Counted from the stretch's first letter, positions 35,473 through 45,717 are shown. The stretch is DNA of 64,000 bases from Flagellimonas aequoris (GCF_003584165.1 NZ_QXFJ01000011.1:1-64000), one strand, 5' to 3'. The notes: generated from the letters alone by a model not told the origin. Translations and numbers: made by a program.

Positions 35473-36747
35473 TTATGTTAATGAGTATTTTGTGTTTCTT
35501 AGTACGAACATGCTAACCACGAAAAGAATCAAAAGACCATGGGTTAGTATGGAGCCCGTCAAGGAGGCATTTGTAAAAGTAAATATCAGTACGATAAACA
35601 ATCCGTAGAACTTGGGACTAATTCTAAAGCTATTTAACATCCCTAGATATATTGATACAAAAACAATATTAATAAGCACCCCTATAATCCCTGCATTTTT
35701 ATATCCATTTGCGATAATTCCTGAATTGGCATTTACATTTGGATTGCTCAAGTATTCCTTTCCTATTAAATGGGAAGGCATAAGTTCATAAGGATATTGA
35801 ATAGACGAAGCCAAGAATGAATCTGCCCAATATATAGGCTTATCCCTAAAGAAATCAAAAAAACAATAATCTAATAGGGCATTCAACATGAATATTCTAT
35901 TTAGTGTTATGGTCCAAAAATAATCCCAATTAAAAAAAAGCTGTAACAATAATCCCAATACGGCAATTGTACAAAGAACTTTAAGTAAAAAATAAGTTTT
36001 TTTCAAATAATCATACCTGTAGAAAACAAGCACTGCAAATGTTCCTAAAAAAACAGTTTTATGAGCACCACATAAATAAAAAAACATGAGGAACCCAAAA
36101 CTAATTATCAATCCAAGACGACTCTTAAAGTGAATAAAAAAAACAAGAATTATGGGTAAGATAATCTTGGAATACCATGAATAGGTATATGCAGTATATG
36201 TGTTATCAACATTCTCTGTTACCAGTGCGCGTGTCTCATAAACATCAATTAGCAACAGATTTTTTAAATTAATATAAGGAGCATACAAGTATATGAAAGG
36301 AATAATCCCAACAGCTGTTATACTTATTAGTAACTGAGCGGCCTGACCCCCATTTATAACGGGTGTAGGTATGTTTACTTTTATTGACAGAAATAGCCCA
36401 GAAACATAAAACAATAAGTTATTGAAAATGAAAATATCGCTAAGGATTATTCGATTAGATGCATAAATCAATCCTGCTGGAATTACGAAAAAAATCAATA
36501 TCAATAATAGAACAGAATATGCGAAATCACTGATTTTATGAAAACTCAGAACTATACAATTAATTAGAATAATTGTTGTCACAAAAAAAAATCTATATGG
36601 TAAAAATTCAAAAACACTTTCTGTATTATATGCAACATAAACAAAGGAATTGGCATGAATAATATAGTTAAAGTTCAATATAGATAACAGGATGTAATAA
36701 GCCAATGTAAACTGTAAGCTCTTATATTTATAAAATGTCAACCTCAT
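35473..36747 (-). CDS. Polytopic membrane protein, candidate Wzy polymerase
   Basis: A 424-residue protein with 10-12 hydrophobic segments and AT-rich codon use. It has no strong motif, only the general layout of O-antigen polymerases with a larger periplasmic loop (around residues 280-360) that includes the DSFLASSIQYPYELMPSH region. In a Wzx/Wzz locus that otherwise has only one ligase/polymerase-like protein, this is a plausible second Wzy/ligase candidate. It lies 2 bp from the next gene. Confidence 0.65.
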   Translation of the reverse strand: MRLTFYKYKSLQFTLAYYILLSILNFNYIIHANSFVYVAYNTESVFEFLPYRFFFVTTIILINCIVLSFHKISDFAYSVLLLILIFFVIPAGLIYASNRIILSDIFIFNNLLFYVSGLFLSIKVNIPTPVINGGQAAQLLISITAVGIIPFIYLYAPYINLKNLLLIDVYETRALVTENVDNTYTAYTYSWYSKIILPIILVFFIHFKSRLGLIISFGFLMFFYLCGAHKTVFLGTFAVLVFYRYDYLKKTYFLLKVLCTIAVLGLLLQLFFNWDYFWTITLNRIFMLNALLDYCFFDFFRDKPIYWADSFLASSIQYPYELMPSHLIGKEYLSNPNVNANSGIIANGYKNAGIIGVLINIVFVSIYLGMLNSFRISPKFYGLFIVLIFTFTNASLTGSILTHGLLILFVVSMFVLRNTKYSLT

Positions 36748-36749
36748 AA

Positions 36750-37970
36750 TTAATTCAAATCTTCATTCATTGTTAAAATTAAGCACAGAAAAAATGAAAA
36801 AAATGAAATTCCAATATATCTGTTCAAGAGATTTTCAAATAAAAAATTAACCGTCAGGAGAAGTAAAAAGACCATCCCTATTTGTTTTTCCGGTCCAATT
36901 CTTTTCTTCAAAGTTCTGAAAACCTTATACATTATCATTAACAATAAGGTTAATCCTATTATACCACATTCCAAAAGTGTCTGCAAGTATTGATTGTGGG
37001 CATTCAAATTTTCATTCACACCCCGTTCAAAACCTATATAATCATAGTGTTTGTTCAACTCTTTTTGGGCATTGCCCAGTCCTACACCAAAAGCCCCATT
37101 CTGTGCAACTGCCCTTGTTGCTCCTTTCCATGCCAATAGTCTAGGTTGTTTGGGGTATTGGGCAGAATTATCGTTAATAAGAGTTTTGTAGGTGCCCTTT
37201 AACGTTGTGTTGATCCTTGGATGGTATTTGGCGCTTAAAGCAATAAAGGCCGCAAAACCAATTATTACAAGAACTTGTAGTTTTCTGTCTTTCAAAAGGC
37301 TCCACAAATAAAAAGAGTAAATCATTATAAGATTTACGACTCCAGCCAAGCTTGCCGTTTGGACAACACCGAGGGTGAGAGCAGCCACAATGGGCCATCT
37401 TACTTTGAGTGGCTTTGAATAAAATAAAACTATCCCAATAGCAAAAGACAGATATAATGCAAAATAAGATATCTGCTGGAGTTGTGAAAAATGGCCGCCA
37501 AAAAAGTAGTTCCCTTCATATACCATGGACTCAAAAAACCCCCTATTCGGGTTCAACAACGGGTTAAATTGAATCCCTAATTCCGTAATGTGTAACGAAC
37601 TCTTTAATGCAAGGAAAAAACATATGAGATATGCCAACAAACAACCATAGACAAAAGATTTAAATATTTTTTGGGGATCGATTTTATGAGTGGATGAAAA
37701 CAATAAGGGTATAAAAAGCAAAGATGCCTTATGCTCAACCCATTTAAAATCGAGCTCACCTGATGCAATGGTGGATACCACAATATAGGTTAGAAACAAA
37801 AGGGGCAATGGCACCAATTCTTTTTTAAAACACAATCTTTCATTCCCTAAGACTAAATCAGTAAAAAAAAACAATAGACAAACAATAATCAGTATCGTGG
37901 AGGCCTTCTCATGAATGGGGAGGGAAAAAGCGAAAAGCAAGAGTACGTTCTGGTATTTAAGAATATTCAA
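36750..37970 (-). CDS. O-antigen ligase/polymerase family membrane protein (Wzy_C)
   Basis: A 406-residue protein with about 12 membrane helices and the hallmark Wzy_C/WaaL segment NLNAHNQYLQTLLECG, in the large periplasmic loop before the last helices. It could polymerise the repeat unit or ligate it to lipid A-core; the two cannot be told apart by sequence. The start is TTG at 37968-37970, because an in-frame TAG lies two codons upstream and no ATG precedes the first helix. Confidence 0.85.
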   Translation of the reverse strand: MNILKYQNVLLLFAFSLPIHEKASTILIIVCLLFFFTDLVLGNERLCFKKELVPLPLLFLTYIVVSTIASGELDFKWVEHKASLLFIPLLFSSTHKIDPQKIFKSFVYGCLLAYLICFFLALKSSLHITELGIQFNPLLNPNRGFFESMVYEGNYFFGGHFSQLQQISYFALYLSFAIGIVLFYSKPLKVRWPIVAALTLGVVQTASLAGVVNLIMIYSFYLWSLLKDRKLQVLVIIGFAAFIALSAKYHPRINTTLKGTYKTLINDNSAQYPKQPRLLAWKGATRAVAQNGAFGVGLGNAQKELNKHYDYIGFERGVNENLNAHNQYLQTLLECGIIGLTLLLMIMYKVFRTLKKRIGPEKQIGMVFLLLLTVNFLFENLLNRYIGISFFSFFLCLILTMNEDLN

Positions 37971-38069
37971 CGTCTATCCGTATTTTTTTATAATCCTTTT
38001 ATATATTGTTGTGGTCGGGCCAAGCTTTCCATTTTGTCTCACTTTACTTTTTCATTATAAAGAATAACT

Positions 38070-39563
38070 TTAATCTGTCTCCTTGGTTAGCTTGATGTTC
38101 TCCAGTGTAAGTCTTTCACTTCTAGACCCCGATTTAAACAGCCCGAAATCAATCTTTGCAACGTCAACAATTTCGGTTTCAATTTCCCTAATTATGTAAT
38201 AGTTCTGTCTGGTCCTTGGTAATACAACCGGTATGAAATCAAAATTTTCATAGCCAAATTCTTTCCTGTCATCCCTAATATTAGTGTCCTTCTTATCTGG
38301 GTATAGATGTACATAAAATTTGTGTTGCATCAATTTTTCAACATCCAGGTTTTTCTTAAATTGAAGGATGACCTCATATACTCCGTTTTGCTTCTTAATG
38401 ATGTCTAACTTATCTACAACAATGGAGTCTAAAAATTTAAAGTCTACCTCTGAACTGTACAGTGTTGTTTTAGAAGTTTTGGGCCTGCTTTCATTAAAAA
38501 TTATATATTCTGGCTTTGTCCCCATTCTGGCAATCCATTCCTTGTCCTTACCTTCATGCCCTTTGTGGATTAAGTTTTTATCTTTCAGGTGCTGAGCTAA
38601 ATGTTTGCTCACCTGAACCGCTCCATAATAACTTGTATGTTGGTATTCAATGAATCCATTTTCAAAACTTCTTGGGAGAAGACCAATTGAATCAGCCAAC
38701 ATATTATAGTCTATGTATTCGTGGCCTAAATTTGAAATTTCTTTTTCCAATACCTTATGCTTGGATAGGTATGTTGGATTGATAATATCAGGATATTTTG
38801 GACTCATGGCATAAATTACCTTGAACCCTTTTTTAAGGGATAGTTTTTTAATTTCCCCCATGTAGTGCAGGTCTAATCTTCCTAGTTCAAAGCTAGAGTA
38901 ATCTGTTTTCTTGGCATTATCAAATTGTCTCATTACTTTTGGGGTCATTTCGCTAACTCTAGGGGAAAAGCCCCTATAATCGTCTTTTTTACCAGATTCC
39001 TCCCTTGCTAAGTTTTCACCTATCAATTCTGTACGTTTCCAATTATTATGATTGCGCAACAAGGGAAACAAAGTACCTACATAATCTTCTGAAGGTCGTT
39101 GAGCACTTATTGCTTTCAATTTGTTCCATGAAAACTTCATTCCCATCAAATTTGAATATACACGATAATCCCCCGTTTCGGTCTTCCAACTATCCCCAGA
39201 CAAAACTGTAGCTTGTATAACTACTACCCGAGGGCTTTGATATTTTAGGGCCTCTTTAAGATTGTAGTAGGTCTGTTCCATCTTTTGGGAATTACCTGCC
39301 AACAAGTAAGAATCTATCCCACAAACGGCATCTATTACATCGGGTGAATAGGTAGAATAGGCATGTGAATTCCCGAGAATAAGTACCTCCAAGCTGTTTT
39401 CCGGCAAGTTATAAAAATACTCCCATCTTTGCTGAACATCATCATATTCATTTAATAGAACTCCAAATCTATTCACCAACAGTGTAAATAGAAACAAAAA
39501 TAAGCACCCACCCAGGGCCTTAAAACTGAAAATATATAAACTGGGCCTCTTTCTGCTCTCCAT
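38070..39563 (-). CDS. SGNH-hydrolase-like membrane-anchored protein, partner of MBOAT acyltransferase
   Basis: A 497-residue protein with one N-terminal membrane anchor (about residues 10-32) and a large periplasmic domain. The segment LEVLILGNSHAYSTYSPDV is a GNSH-type block I of an SGNH/AlgX-AlgJ-like fold, and a late SYYG region near residue 325 may supply part of the active site. The first ATG at 39563 (MESRKR) was preferred to the TTG at 39572. It overlaps the MBOAT gene by 44 bp in another frame, implying coupled translation. The likely role is O-acetyl transfer to the polysaccharide in the periplasm. Confidence 0.75.
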   Translation of the reverse strand: MESRKRPSLYIFSFKALGGCLFLFLFTLLVNRFGVLLNEYDDVQQRWEYFYNLPENSLEVLILGNSHAYSTYSPDVIDAVCGIDSYLLAGNSQKMEQTYYNLKEALKYQSPRVVVIQATVLSGDSWKTETGDYRVYSNLMGMKFSWNKLKAISAQRPSEDYVGTLFPLLRNHNNWKRTELIGENLAREESGKKDDYRGFSPRVSEMTPKVMRQFDNAKKTDYSSFELGRLDLHYMGEIKKLSLKKGFKVIYAMSPKYPDIINPTYLSKHKVLEKEISNLGHEYIDYNMLADSIGLLPRSFENGFIEYQHTSYYGAVQVSKHLAQHLKDKNLIHKGHEGKDKEWIARMGTKPEYIIFNESRPKTSKTTLYSSEVDFKFLDSIVVDKLDIIKKQNGVYEVILQFKKNLDVEKLMQHKFYVHLYPDKKDTNIRDDRKEFGYENFDFIPVVLPRTRQNYYIIREIETEIVDVAKIDFGLFKSGSRSERLTLENIKLTKETD

Positions 39564-41004
39564 AATATCCAAATATCAAAATTATCAAAGCCATTCCAAT
39601 GTATATGCTCCAACGTATAGGCATCCACTGGTTAAAAACCCATTTTGATAGAGATGTTTTCCTTTGTAGCCCATGTATTAACAATAAAAACAAAACTGAA
39701 ATTACAGCAATGGAAAAATCTTGCTTATCCAATCCCATTGTGTAAAGTTCATTTCCGAACAGCTTACTAAAATTGTTGACCAGAAGGTTCTTGACAATAT
39801 AGAAAGAGTCGCTTAGCGTATTGGATCTGAAGAAAATCCAAGCAAAGGTTACAAGCATGAAATTTAGTGCAACCTTAAGTATTTTGCTTGAGAAACCTTT
39901 GTTGTTCATAATTGTAAACCTATATTTTATCCATATGCCATTCATATAGTCTTCAATAACCAAATAGGACCCGTGAAGTGCGCCCCAAACGACAAAAGTC
40001 CAATTTGCACCATGCCATAGTCCACTTACCAAAAAGACTATCATAAGGTTTCTATAAACATAAAGCTTAGAACCTCTATTTCCCCCAAGTGGGAAATACA
40101 AATAATCCCTAAACCATGTTGATAAGGAAATATGCCATCTCCTCCAAAACTCTTTTATTGATTTTGAAAAGTAGGGGCGTTCAAAATTCTTCATTAAATC
40201 AAATCCCAAAACTTTTGAAGCTCCAATTGCTATATCCGAATATCCTGAAAAATCACATAATATTTGAAAAGCAAAAAAGACAGTGGCCAATCCAAGCTGA
40301 ACACCTTTAAAGCTTTCAGGATCATTGTAAACCGTGTCCACCAAAACCGCCAATCTGTCCGCAATAACGACCTTTTGAAAAAATCCCCACATCATGAGCA
40401 ATAACCCCTCCCTTATTCGATTGTGGTCAAACTTTTTGTGTTGTCTAAATTGAGGTAGCAAGTTGGTGGATCTTTCAATGGGACCCGCCACTAGTTGAGG
40501 GAAAAAAGAAACGAACAGGGCATATCTTCCAAAATGTTTTTCCGGCAATATTTTCCCTCTAAAAACATCCATTGTATAGCTTAGAGCCTGAAACGTATAG
40601 AATGAAATCCCAACAGGCAACAATACATTAAATCTGGAGCCATGTACTTCTATTCCTAGCAACTGTGCTACTTCAACAAAACTTTCATTAAAAAAATTAA
40701 AGTATTTAAAAAAAAATAATATTAGTAAGTTCGATGAAAAGCTGATACTGACATACAGTTTTTTCCTTCTTTTTTTCACTTCATCAGATAAAGGTAAACT
40801 ATCCACTTTGCCCAAATACACTCCGCTTAAATATGTAATTACCGTGGATATAAGAATAAGAATCGCATAGGATGGATTCCAACTCATATAAAAGTAATAG
40901 CTTACCAACAAAAGCCATAACCACTGTAGTTTTTTGGGAAGCAAAAAAAACAAAAGTGTTACGGTGGGGAAAAAAATTAAAAATTGTTCCGAATTAAAAA
41001 GCAT
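39520..41004 (-). CDS. MBOAT family O-acyltransferase (AlgI-like), copy A
   Basis: A 494-residue membrane-bound O-acyltransferase with about 11 helices. Diagnostic segments are FWRRWHISLSTWFRDYLYFPLGG and SGLWHGANWTFVVWGALHGSYL, whose His is the catalytic residue of the family, and the conserved end FIYFQF. MBOAT proteins hand acyl groups across the inner membrane to a periplasmic partner, here the overlapping SGNH-like protein. Full length. Confidence 0.93.
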   Translation of the reverse strand: MLFNSEQFLIFFPTVTLLFFLLPKKLQWLWLLLVSYYFYMSWNPSYAILILISTVITYLSGVYLGKVDSLPLSDEVKKRRKKLYVSISFSSNLLILFFFKYFNFFNESFVEVAQLLGIEVHGSRFNVLLPVGISFYTFQALSYTMDVFRGKILPEKHFGRYALFVSFFPQLVAGPIERSTNLLPQFRQHKKFDHNRIREGLLLMMWGFFQKVVIADRLAVLVDTVYNDPESFKGVQLGLATVFFAFQILCDFSGYSDIAIGASKVLGFDLMKNFERPYFSKSIKEFWRRWHISLSTWFRDYLYFPLGGNRGSKLYVYRNLMIVFLVSGLWHGANWTFVVWGALHGSYLVIEDYMNGIWIKYRFTIMNNKGFSSKILKVALNFMLVTFAWIFFRSNTLSDSFYIVKNLLVNNFSKLFGNELYTMGLDKQDFSIAVISVLFLLLIHGLQRKTSLSKWVFNQWMPIRWSIYIGMALIILIFGYYGEQKEAQFIYFQF

Positions 41005-41028
41005 CTGATGATATAAGGAAAGGAGGGT

Positions 41029-42144
41029 TTAACTGAAAAATTTATCCCTAATCTTAAAACCTAATTTAAACAGCCCTTCTACATTTGGGTAATCATTGTA
41101 GGATTTGTTAGGCATTGCTATAATGTCTTGAAACTCCCTTAGAGAAATCCCAAGTTTTTTGGCTACATATTCCATATCTTCCAAATGGGAATCTCCAGGG
41201 TATATTTCAAATTGCACCTCGGCCAAGGCTTGGTCCCTATTCATCTGGCCAGAGACAATTAAACTGGACAAATGTGCCCTTCTTTTATCATACCCAAACT
41301 TATGAGGCAAAAAATAGGCCTGAAAAAACTTGGTAAACCTGGATTCATGATGTTTGCCCCCATAATACTGCCAATCTAGTTTATTCTTCATGATCTCTAT
41401 AGCTTCTTCCTTTCTATAGGACATAAAGTTTAATGGTTTAACAATAACCATTTTACGTATCATGGGAAAATAAATATACCTTCGAAAGAAAGAAACTTTC
41501 GGATACTTCTTAAGTTTCCTTTTTCCGAATCTTTTATGGATGCTTTTTAGATTTTTAGAATCCAACGCATTATAGCCCCATGCTTTGGGCAATATGCTCT
41601 CCGTGGCAAAATTTCCCCCATTAAAAACATATTTAATGTTGTTCTTGACCGCATAACTGTAAAGCGCCGCAAATATGGCATGATCCTGGGGTACGTCTTG
41701 GTTGGCCACATTGGCCCTGAAATAGGCCAACTGAAGATCTTTCATTTCTTGCCAGTCCACCACATGGGTGTGAAGGTCAAGATTGAGTTTTTTTACAATG
41801 TTCTCCACATTCTTAACTGCCATCTCGGAGTTCCAGCCACAATCGACGTGAACAACCAAGGGCCTCAATCCCAACTCTACAACCTTATAGGCCAGATAAG
41901 AACTGTCTACCCCGCCACTTAGCCCGATGATACAGTCGTATTCCTTGTTCTTTTGGGAGGCTTTTATTTCATCTACAATGGCAAGAAGCCTCCTTTCTCC
42001 TTCTTCATTTGGAAACCATATGGTTTTGGCCCTCTCTATCGCATCTGTACAATGATTGCAAATTCCATTTTCATCAAAGGTGATGTTAGGATCTGTGGTG
42101 TCCATAATGCACCTTTTGCATATTTGGTATGGTCTCTCTGTCAT
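41029..42144 (-). CDS. N-acetyl sugar amidotransferase (WbpG/PseA family)
   Basis: A 371-residue ATP-PPase with PP-loop SGGVDS at residues 76-81 and a zinc-binding N-terminus with CxxC pairs (Cys9/12 and Cys29/32). With HisH and HisF-like partners it converts an N-acetyl group of a sugar to an acetamidino group using glutamine-derived ammonia. All three genes are adjacent here (41029, 42161, 42917) and read in the order hisH, hisF, wbpG. The likely substrate is the 3-acetamido group of a 2,3-diamino uronic acid made by the WbpB/E/D enzymes. Confidence 0.9.
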   Translation of the reverse strand: MTERPYQICKRCIMDTTDPNITFDENGICNHCTDAIERAKTIWFPNEEGERRLLAIVDEIKASQKNKEYDCIIGLSGGVDSSYLAYKVVELGLRPLVVHVDCGWNSEMAVKNVENIVKKLNLDLHTHVVDWQEMKDLQLAYFRANVANQDVPQDHAIFAALYSYAVKNNIKYVFNGGNFATESILPKAWGYNALDSKNLKSIHKRFGKRKLKKYPKVSFFRRYIYFPMIRKMVIVKPLNFMSYRKEEAIEIMKNKLDWQYYGGKHHESRFTKFFQAYFLPHKFGYDKRRAHLSSLIVSGQMNRDQALAEVQFEIYPGDSHLEDMEYVAKKLGISLREFQDIIAMPNKSYNDYPNVEGLFKLGFKIRDKFFS

Positions 42145-42160
42145 CTTGCTCGTTTTGGCT

Positions 42161-42916
42161 CTATGTTAAACTATTAATCTCAGCAGGTTCCAAGTATGAT
42201 ATGAGAACCCCTCTTTTCTTGCCCTGAAAAACAAATCTGCTACCAGCAGCAGCTGAAACACCTTCTATTTGAAGTACTTTTTTAAAATCTTGAAGGTCAT
42301 TGGCCCCTCCACATGCAATTATCGGTATAGACACCGCATTGGCAATGTTCTGTACCGTTTCAACATCATATCCTTCCATGGTGCCATCCCTTTCAATGGA
42401 ATTGAGAAACAGTTCTCCTGCACCAAGCTCTTCCATTTGGATGGCATAAGAAACTGGGTCTATCTTGGTGCTTTTTCGCCCACCTTCCACGAAAACCATC
42501 TTTTTGCCGAAAAGGTTCTTTTTATAATCTATGGAAACAACAATTGTGGAGCTACCGAAAAGTTTCGCAGCTGTCGAAATTAGTTTTGGATCATGAAAAG
42601 CAGCACTGTTTATGGCCACTTTCTCAGCTCCGGAAGCAATTAGCCTTCTAATTTGGTCGATATTTTTTACCCCTCCCCCATAACAAAATGGCATAAAGCA
42701 TTCCGAGGCTATATCCTGAATCAATTGATAGGATGGTTCTTTTCCGTTCCTGGTTGCATCAATATCCAAAAAAACCAGTTCATCGACTTCTTTCTCATTA
42801 AAAATCTTGACCGCATTTATAGGATCTCCTATATAGGTTGATTTCTTGAACTTTACCGTTTTAACGAGTCCATTATCTCTCAGCAACAAACAGGGAATAA
42901 TTCTTTTTAGAGCCAT
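42161..42916 (-). CDS. HisF-like ammonia-channel subunit for sugar amidotransferase
   Basis: A 251-residue TIM barrel of the HisF family with RIIPCLLLRDNGLVKT, the phosphate loop FCYGGGVKN, and a second acidic site in ACGGAND. In histidine synthesis HisF makes IGP, but this copy is immediately adjacent to wbpG and a hisH copy inside a polysaccharide locus, with no other his genes, so it most likely channels ammonia to WbpG. Start codon directly follows the hisH stop (1-bp spacing). Confidence 0.88.
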   Translation of the reverse strand: MALKRIIPCLLLRDNGLVKTVKFKKSTYIGDPINAVKIFNEKEVDELVFLDIDATRNGKEPSYQLIQDIASECFMPFCYGGGVKNIDQIRRLIASGAEKVAINSAAFHDPKLISTAAKLFGSSTIVVSIDYKKNLFGKKMVFVEGGRKSTKIDPVSYAIQMEELGAGELFLNSIERDGTMEGYDVETVQNIANAVSIPIIACGGANDLQDFKKVLQIEGVSAAAGSRFVFQGKKRGVLISYLEPAEINSLT

Positions 42917-43525
42917 TTAGTAATTATCAACAAAATTTTTCAGCAGCTTCATTCCAAATTTATGGCTTTTTTCAGGATGAAATTGTGTGCCCAAAATATT
43001 GCCCTTTTCCAATGCAGAATCGAAAGTTACATCATAAGTGGTTTTGGCAATGCTGCTTGTATCGTTTGCCAGTGCGTAAAAAGAATGGACAAAATAAAAT
43101 TTGGGGTCCGGGTGCATCTCTTTAAAAAGTTGACTTTCTGGAGATGTTTTGGTATAGTTCCAACCCATGTGAGGTGTTTTGAATTTCTTTTCCGATGGTC
43201 GAAAACGGACAACATCAGCATCAATCCAACCGAGCCCTTTTTCTTTTCCTTCCTCGCTACCATTGCACAGTAATTGCATCCCCAAACAAATTCCAAGAAC
43301 CGGTATTTTGTCTTTCAATACTCTTTCATTGAGAGCTTCCCATAAACCAAGTTCTTTTAAACTACAGATTCCAGAATCAAATGCTCCAACGCCCGGAAGG
43401 ATGATTTTTTCGGCGGACCTTATTTGATCCGGGTCCGAGGTCACCATCGATTGTACTCCAATCTTTTTAAGCATGTTTTGAATTGACCCCAGATTACCCA
43501 CCTTATAATCTATGATTGTAACCAT
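42917..43525 (-). CDS. HisH-like glutaminase subunit for sugar amidotransferase
   Basis: A 202-residue class I glutamine amidotransferase with nucleophile Cys80 in GICLGMQLLC, and His183/Glu185 in FHPEKS, i.e. a complete Cys-His-Glu triad. It should form a complex with the adjacent HisF-like protein and supply ammonia to the WbpG-like enzyme. Not a histidine-operon copy judging from the neighbours. Confidence 0.9.
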   Translation of the reverse strand: MVTIIDYKVGNLGSIQNMLKKIGVQSMVTSDPDQIRSAEKIILPGVGAFDSGICSLKELGLWEALNERVLKDKIPVLGICLGMQLLCNGSEEGKEKGLGWIDADVVRFRPSEKKFKTPHMGWNYTKTSPESQLFKEMHPDPKFYFVHSFYALANDTSSIAKTTYDVTFDSALEKGNILGTQFHPEKSHKFGMKLLKNFVDNY

Positions 43526-43530
43526 ATGAG

Positions 43531-44799
43531 TTATTTACCTTTTGAAAATTGATAAGACAAATACAGATTGATCATATACAAGAGGGAGTATGATCCTGTA
43601 AAACAAATTAAAGCCAATCTTATACTATCATAAGACACCCCCACCGCAAACGAAGTTACAGTTACCGCAAACAGGCCAATTTGCCATATTAAATCTATAT
43701 GCTGCTTCTCTGCAATATTAAACATATAACTCAAGGGGCTTGCGATAAACTTGAAGAAAAAGAGTATGGCCATAATCTGTGCGAACTCTCCTGCAATGGC
43801 CCATTCCTTTCCAAAGATCAATTCGAACAAATATGGGCCAAACAAAAATAATGTCAAACAAGGCAATATGGCAAGAACTGCCAACGTCCTAAAAGTTTTT
43901 ACAAATATTTCCCTGCAATTCCCCTGTGCAATATAATCTTCACTTGCTTTTTGTTTAAAAACATCCAAAACCGACCTGCCCAATAAACTTATCGGGGCGT
44001 TGAGTACCCGCTCCATCAATGAATAGTTGCCAAGGATCGCTGCGTTAAAATAATTGCCCAGCAAAAAAACTGGTAGTTGGTTTGATATAACGTTCACAAA
44101 CTCACCAGGTAAAGTAAATATGGGAAATCTTTTATACCGATTGACCATTTTGTATATTTTCAACTTATCATAATGAAGAAAAAAGTTGGCTTTCCCGAAG
44201 TGTATTCGCCTTGTTAAATAAACTACCGAGAAAAACCTTCCAAAAATGAACCCGCTAATTAGTCCAGGGCCAATTTGGCCAGTGGCTCCAAGTAAAAGTT
44301 GGGTCCCCGTCATTGAGCCACTGTTTACAACTTTGCTCTTTGCCATTGTCTTGTAGTCGCTTTTCCTATTTAACCAGAAACTAAGCGCATTAAAAACCCC
44401 CATTAAAAAAACAGACAATGGGACGAAATAGAGCCATTTTGCCACTTCGCTCTTTAATGCCGGTTCAGATGTCAACAATCCCGCAATTTCAATGTTGAAA
44501 AATATGATGATGAGCAGTAAAACTATGCTTATCAAAGCTGCAATAAATAGCGCCAATAAAGCAACATTAGCAGCCTCTTCATCTTTGGTCGGTAAAATTA
44601 TGGCCAAATCATATTTCATGGAAACCAATACTGTTCCAACGGCCACAACAGACATATAAATTGCAAATACGGCAAAGTCATTAGGACTAAAAATTCGGGT
44701 CAAGACAGGGGAAAGCCCTAAAGGAATTGCTTGGGCAATCGCGGTGCCAGAAACCAAGGTCAAAACATTTTTCGAAAATTTGGAGTTTAATGAAAACAT
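43531..44799 (-). CDS. wzx: Wzx-type oligosaccharide flippase
   Basis: A 422-residue MOP-superfamily transporter with 12 predicted membrane helices and the polysaccharide-flippase N-terminus (LTLVSGTAIAQAIPLGLSPVLTRIFSPNDF). It flips the undecaprenyl-linked repeat unit to the periplasm. The gaps to its neighbours are 5 bp and 4 bp. Confidence 0.9.
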   Translation of the reverse strand: MFSLNSKFSKNVLTLVSGTAIAQAIPLGLSPVLTRIFSPNDFAVFAIYMSVVAVGTVLVSMKYDLAIILPTKDEEAANVALLALFIAALISIVLLLIIIFFNIEIAGLLTSEPALKSEVAKWLYFVPLSVFLMGVFNALSFWLNRKSDYKTMAKSKVVNSGSMTGTQLLLGATGQIGPGLISGFIFGRFFSVVYLTRRIHFGKANFFLHYDKLKIYKMVNRYKRFPIFTLPGEFVNVISNQLPVFLLGNYFNAAILGNYSLMERVLNAPISLLGRSVLDVFKQKASEDYIAQGNCREIFVKTFRTLAVLAILPCLTLFLFGPYLFELIFGKEWAIAGEFAQIMAILFFFKFIASPLSYMFNIAEKQHIDLIWQIGLFAVTVTSFAVGVSYDSIRLALICFTGSYSLLYMINLYLSYQFSKGK

Positions 44800-44803
44800 A
44801 TTT

Positions 44804-45715
44804 TCAATTCATGCGCTTTTGAATTTCATTTCCTATATAATCGGAAAACCTAATTGCTGACTTTCTTTCCAAATGGCTTCCGTCGTATGATTCATATCCA
44901 TACCTGTCGTCGATGTTTATCCATTCCCCTCCTGCTTTTTCGAAATTCATCCTGATTTCATTTTCTTTATATCCGCTAATGCTGTCTTCGAGTCTTTCCA
45001 TTGCCTGAGTCGTTGGCATCCTAAAAGCAAAAACTTGAATCCCTTGCTTTTTCCATTCCTTTACCTGATCGTAAACTTTGTCTAAGACATCTTGACTTAC
45101 TTTATTGTCCCTAAAATCATTAACGTAAACTTTTAAGGCATACTCCGGATTGGACGGAATTTTATAGGATTCTACCCAGCCATCAGGCCTAAATATCTCA
45201 TGGTAGCCTTGTATGGTATCATTGGATTGAAAAATTTCAGAGGGCTTTACAGGGTCAAAAAAGTCGAAGAACGGGGCGATATACCTTCTATTGAAAACAT
45301 CCTTCTTGTTTCTTTCTTTTTCTTGGTTAAAATGGCTGTTTTCCTGTGCTTTTGGAGTTAATGAATAGGGCGATAATACCAATACCACCGCCCTTGTTTT
45401 ATCAGATTCAACAAACCGTTGACTGATTTCATTGAAAATTACCTCGTTGTGTCCACCTGAACTATAGCCAAAGTTTAAAACCTTTAGCCCTTTCAATGTT
45501 TTAGAAACGGTCCTTGGGTCAATTCCTCGGTACAGTCTTGAATCTCCAATAAAAATTACATTGTATTTGGAGTTCGAGTGTGTCTTATCTGCCCAAAACT
45601 TTTCTTTTTGAATGGTCGAACTGATTGGTTTAGGTTTGTAAGCACCCACAAAATATACAAGTGCAATCGTTAAAGCTGCCATCAAAAAAAACCTATTTAA
45701 ATATGCTTTCCCCAT
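44804..45715 (-). CDS. SGNH-like membrane-anchored protein, partner of MBOAT copy B
   Basis: A 303-residue protein with one N-terminal helix (about 8-24) and a periplasmic domain. It has FIGDSRLYRGIDP (GDS-type nucleophile Ser) and DGSHLERKSA near the C-terminus, where Asp and His complete an SGNH-like triad. It is shorter than the other SGNH-like protein at 38070. It follows MBOAT copy B by 2 bp, so the pair is a second O-acyltransferase module. Confidence 0.8.
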   Translation of the reverse strand: MGKAYLNRFFLMAALTIALVYFVGAYKPKPISSTIQKEKFWADKTHSNSKYNVIFIGDSRLYRGIDPRTVSKTLKGLKVLNFGYSSGGHNEVIFNEISQRFVESDKTRAVVLVLSPYSLTPKAQENSHFNQEKERNKKDVFNRRYIAPFFDFFDPVKPSEIFQSNDTIQGYHEIFRPDGWVESYKIPSNPEYALKVYVNDFRDNKVSQDVLDKVYDQVKEWKKQGIQVFAFRMPTTQAMERLEDSISGYKENEIRMNFEKAGGEWINIDDRYGYESYDGSHLERKSAIRFSDYIGNEIQKRMN

Positions 45716-45717
45716 TG

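Noticed and set aside
42161..43525. hisF and hisH as part of histidine biosynthesis
   Set aside because: No other his genes are present and the neighbour is a WbpG-type amidotransferase, so they serve amidino-sugar synthesis.
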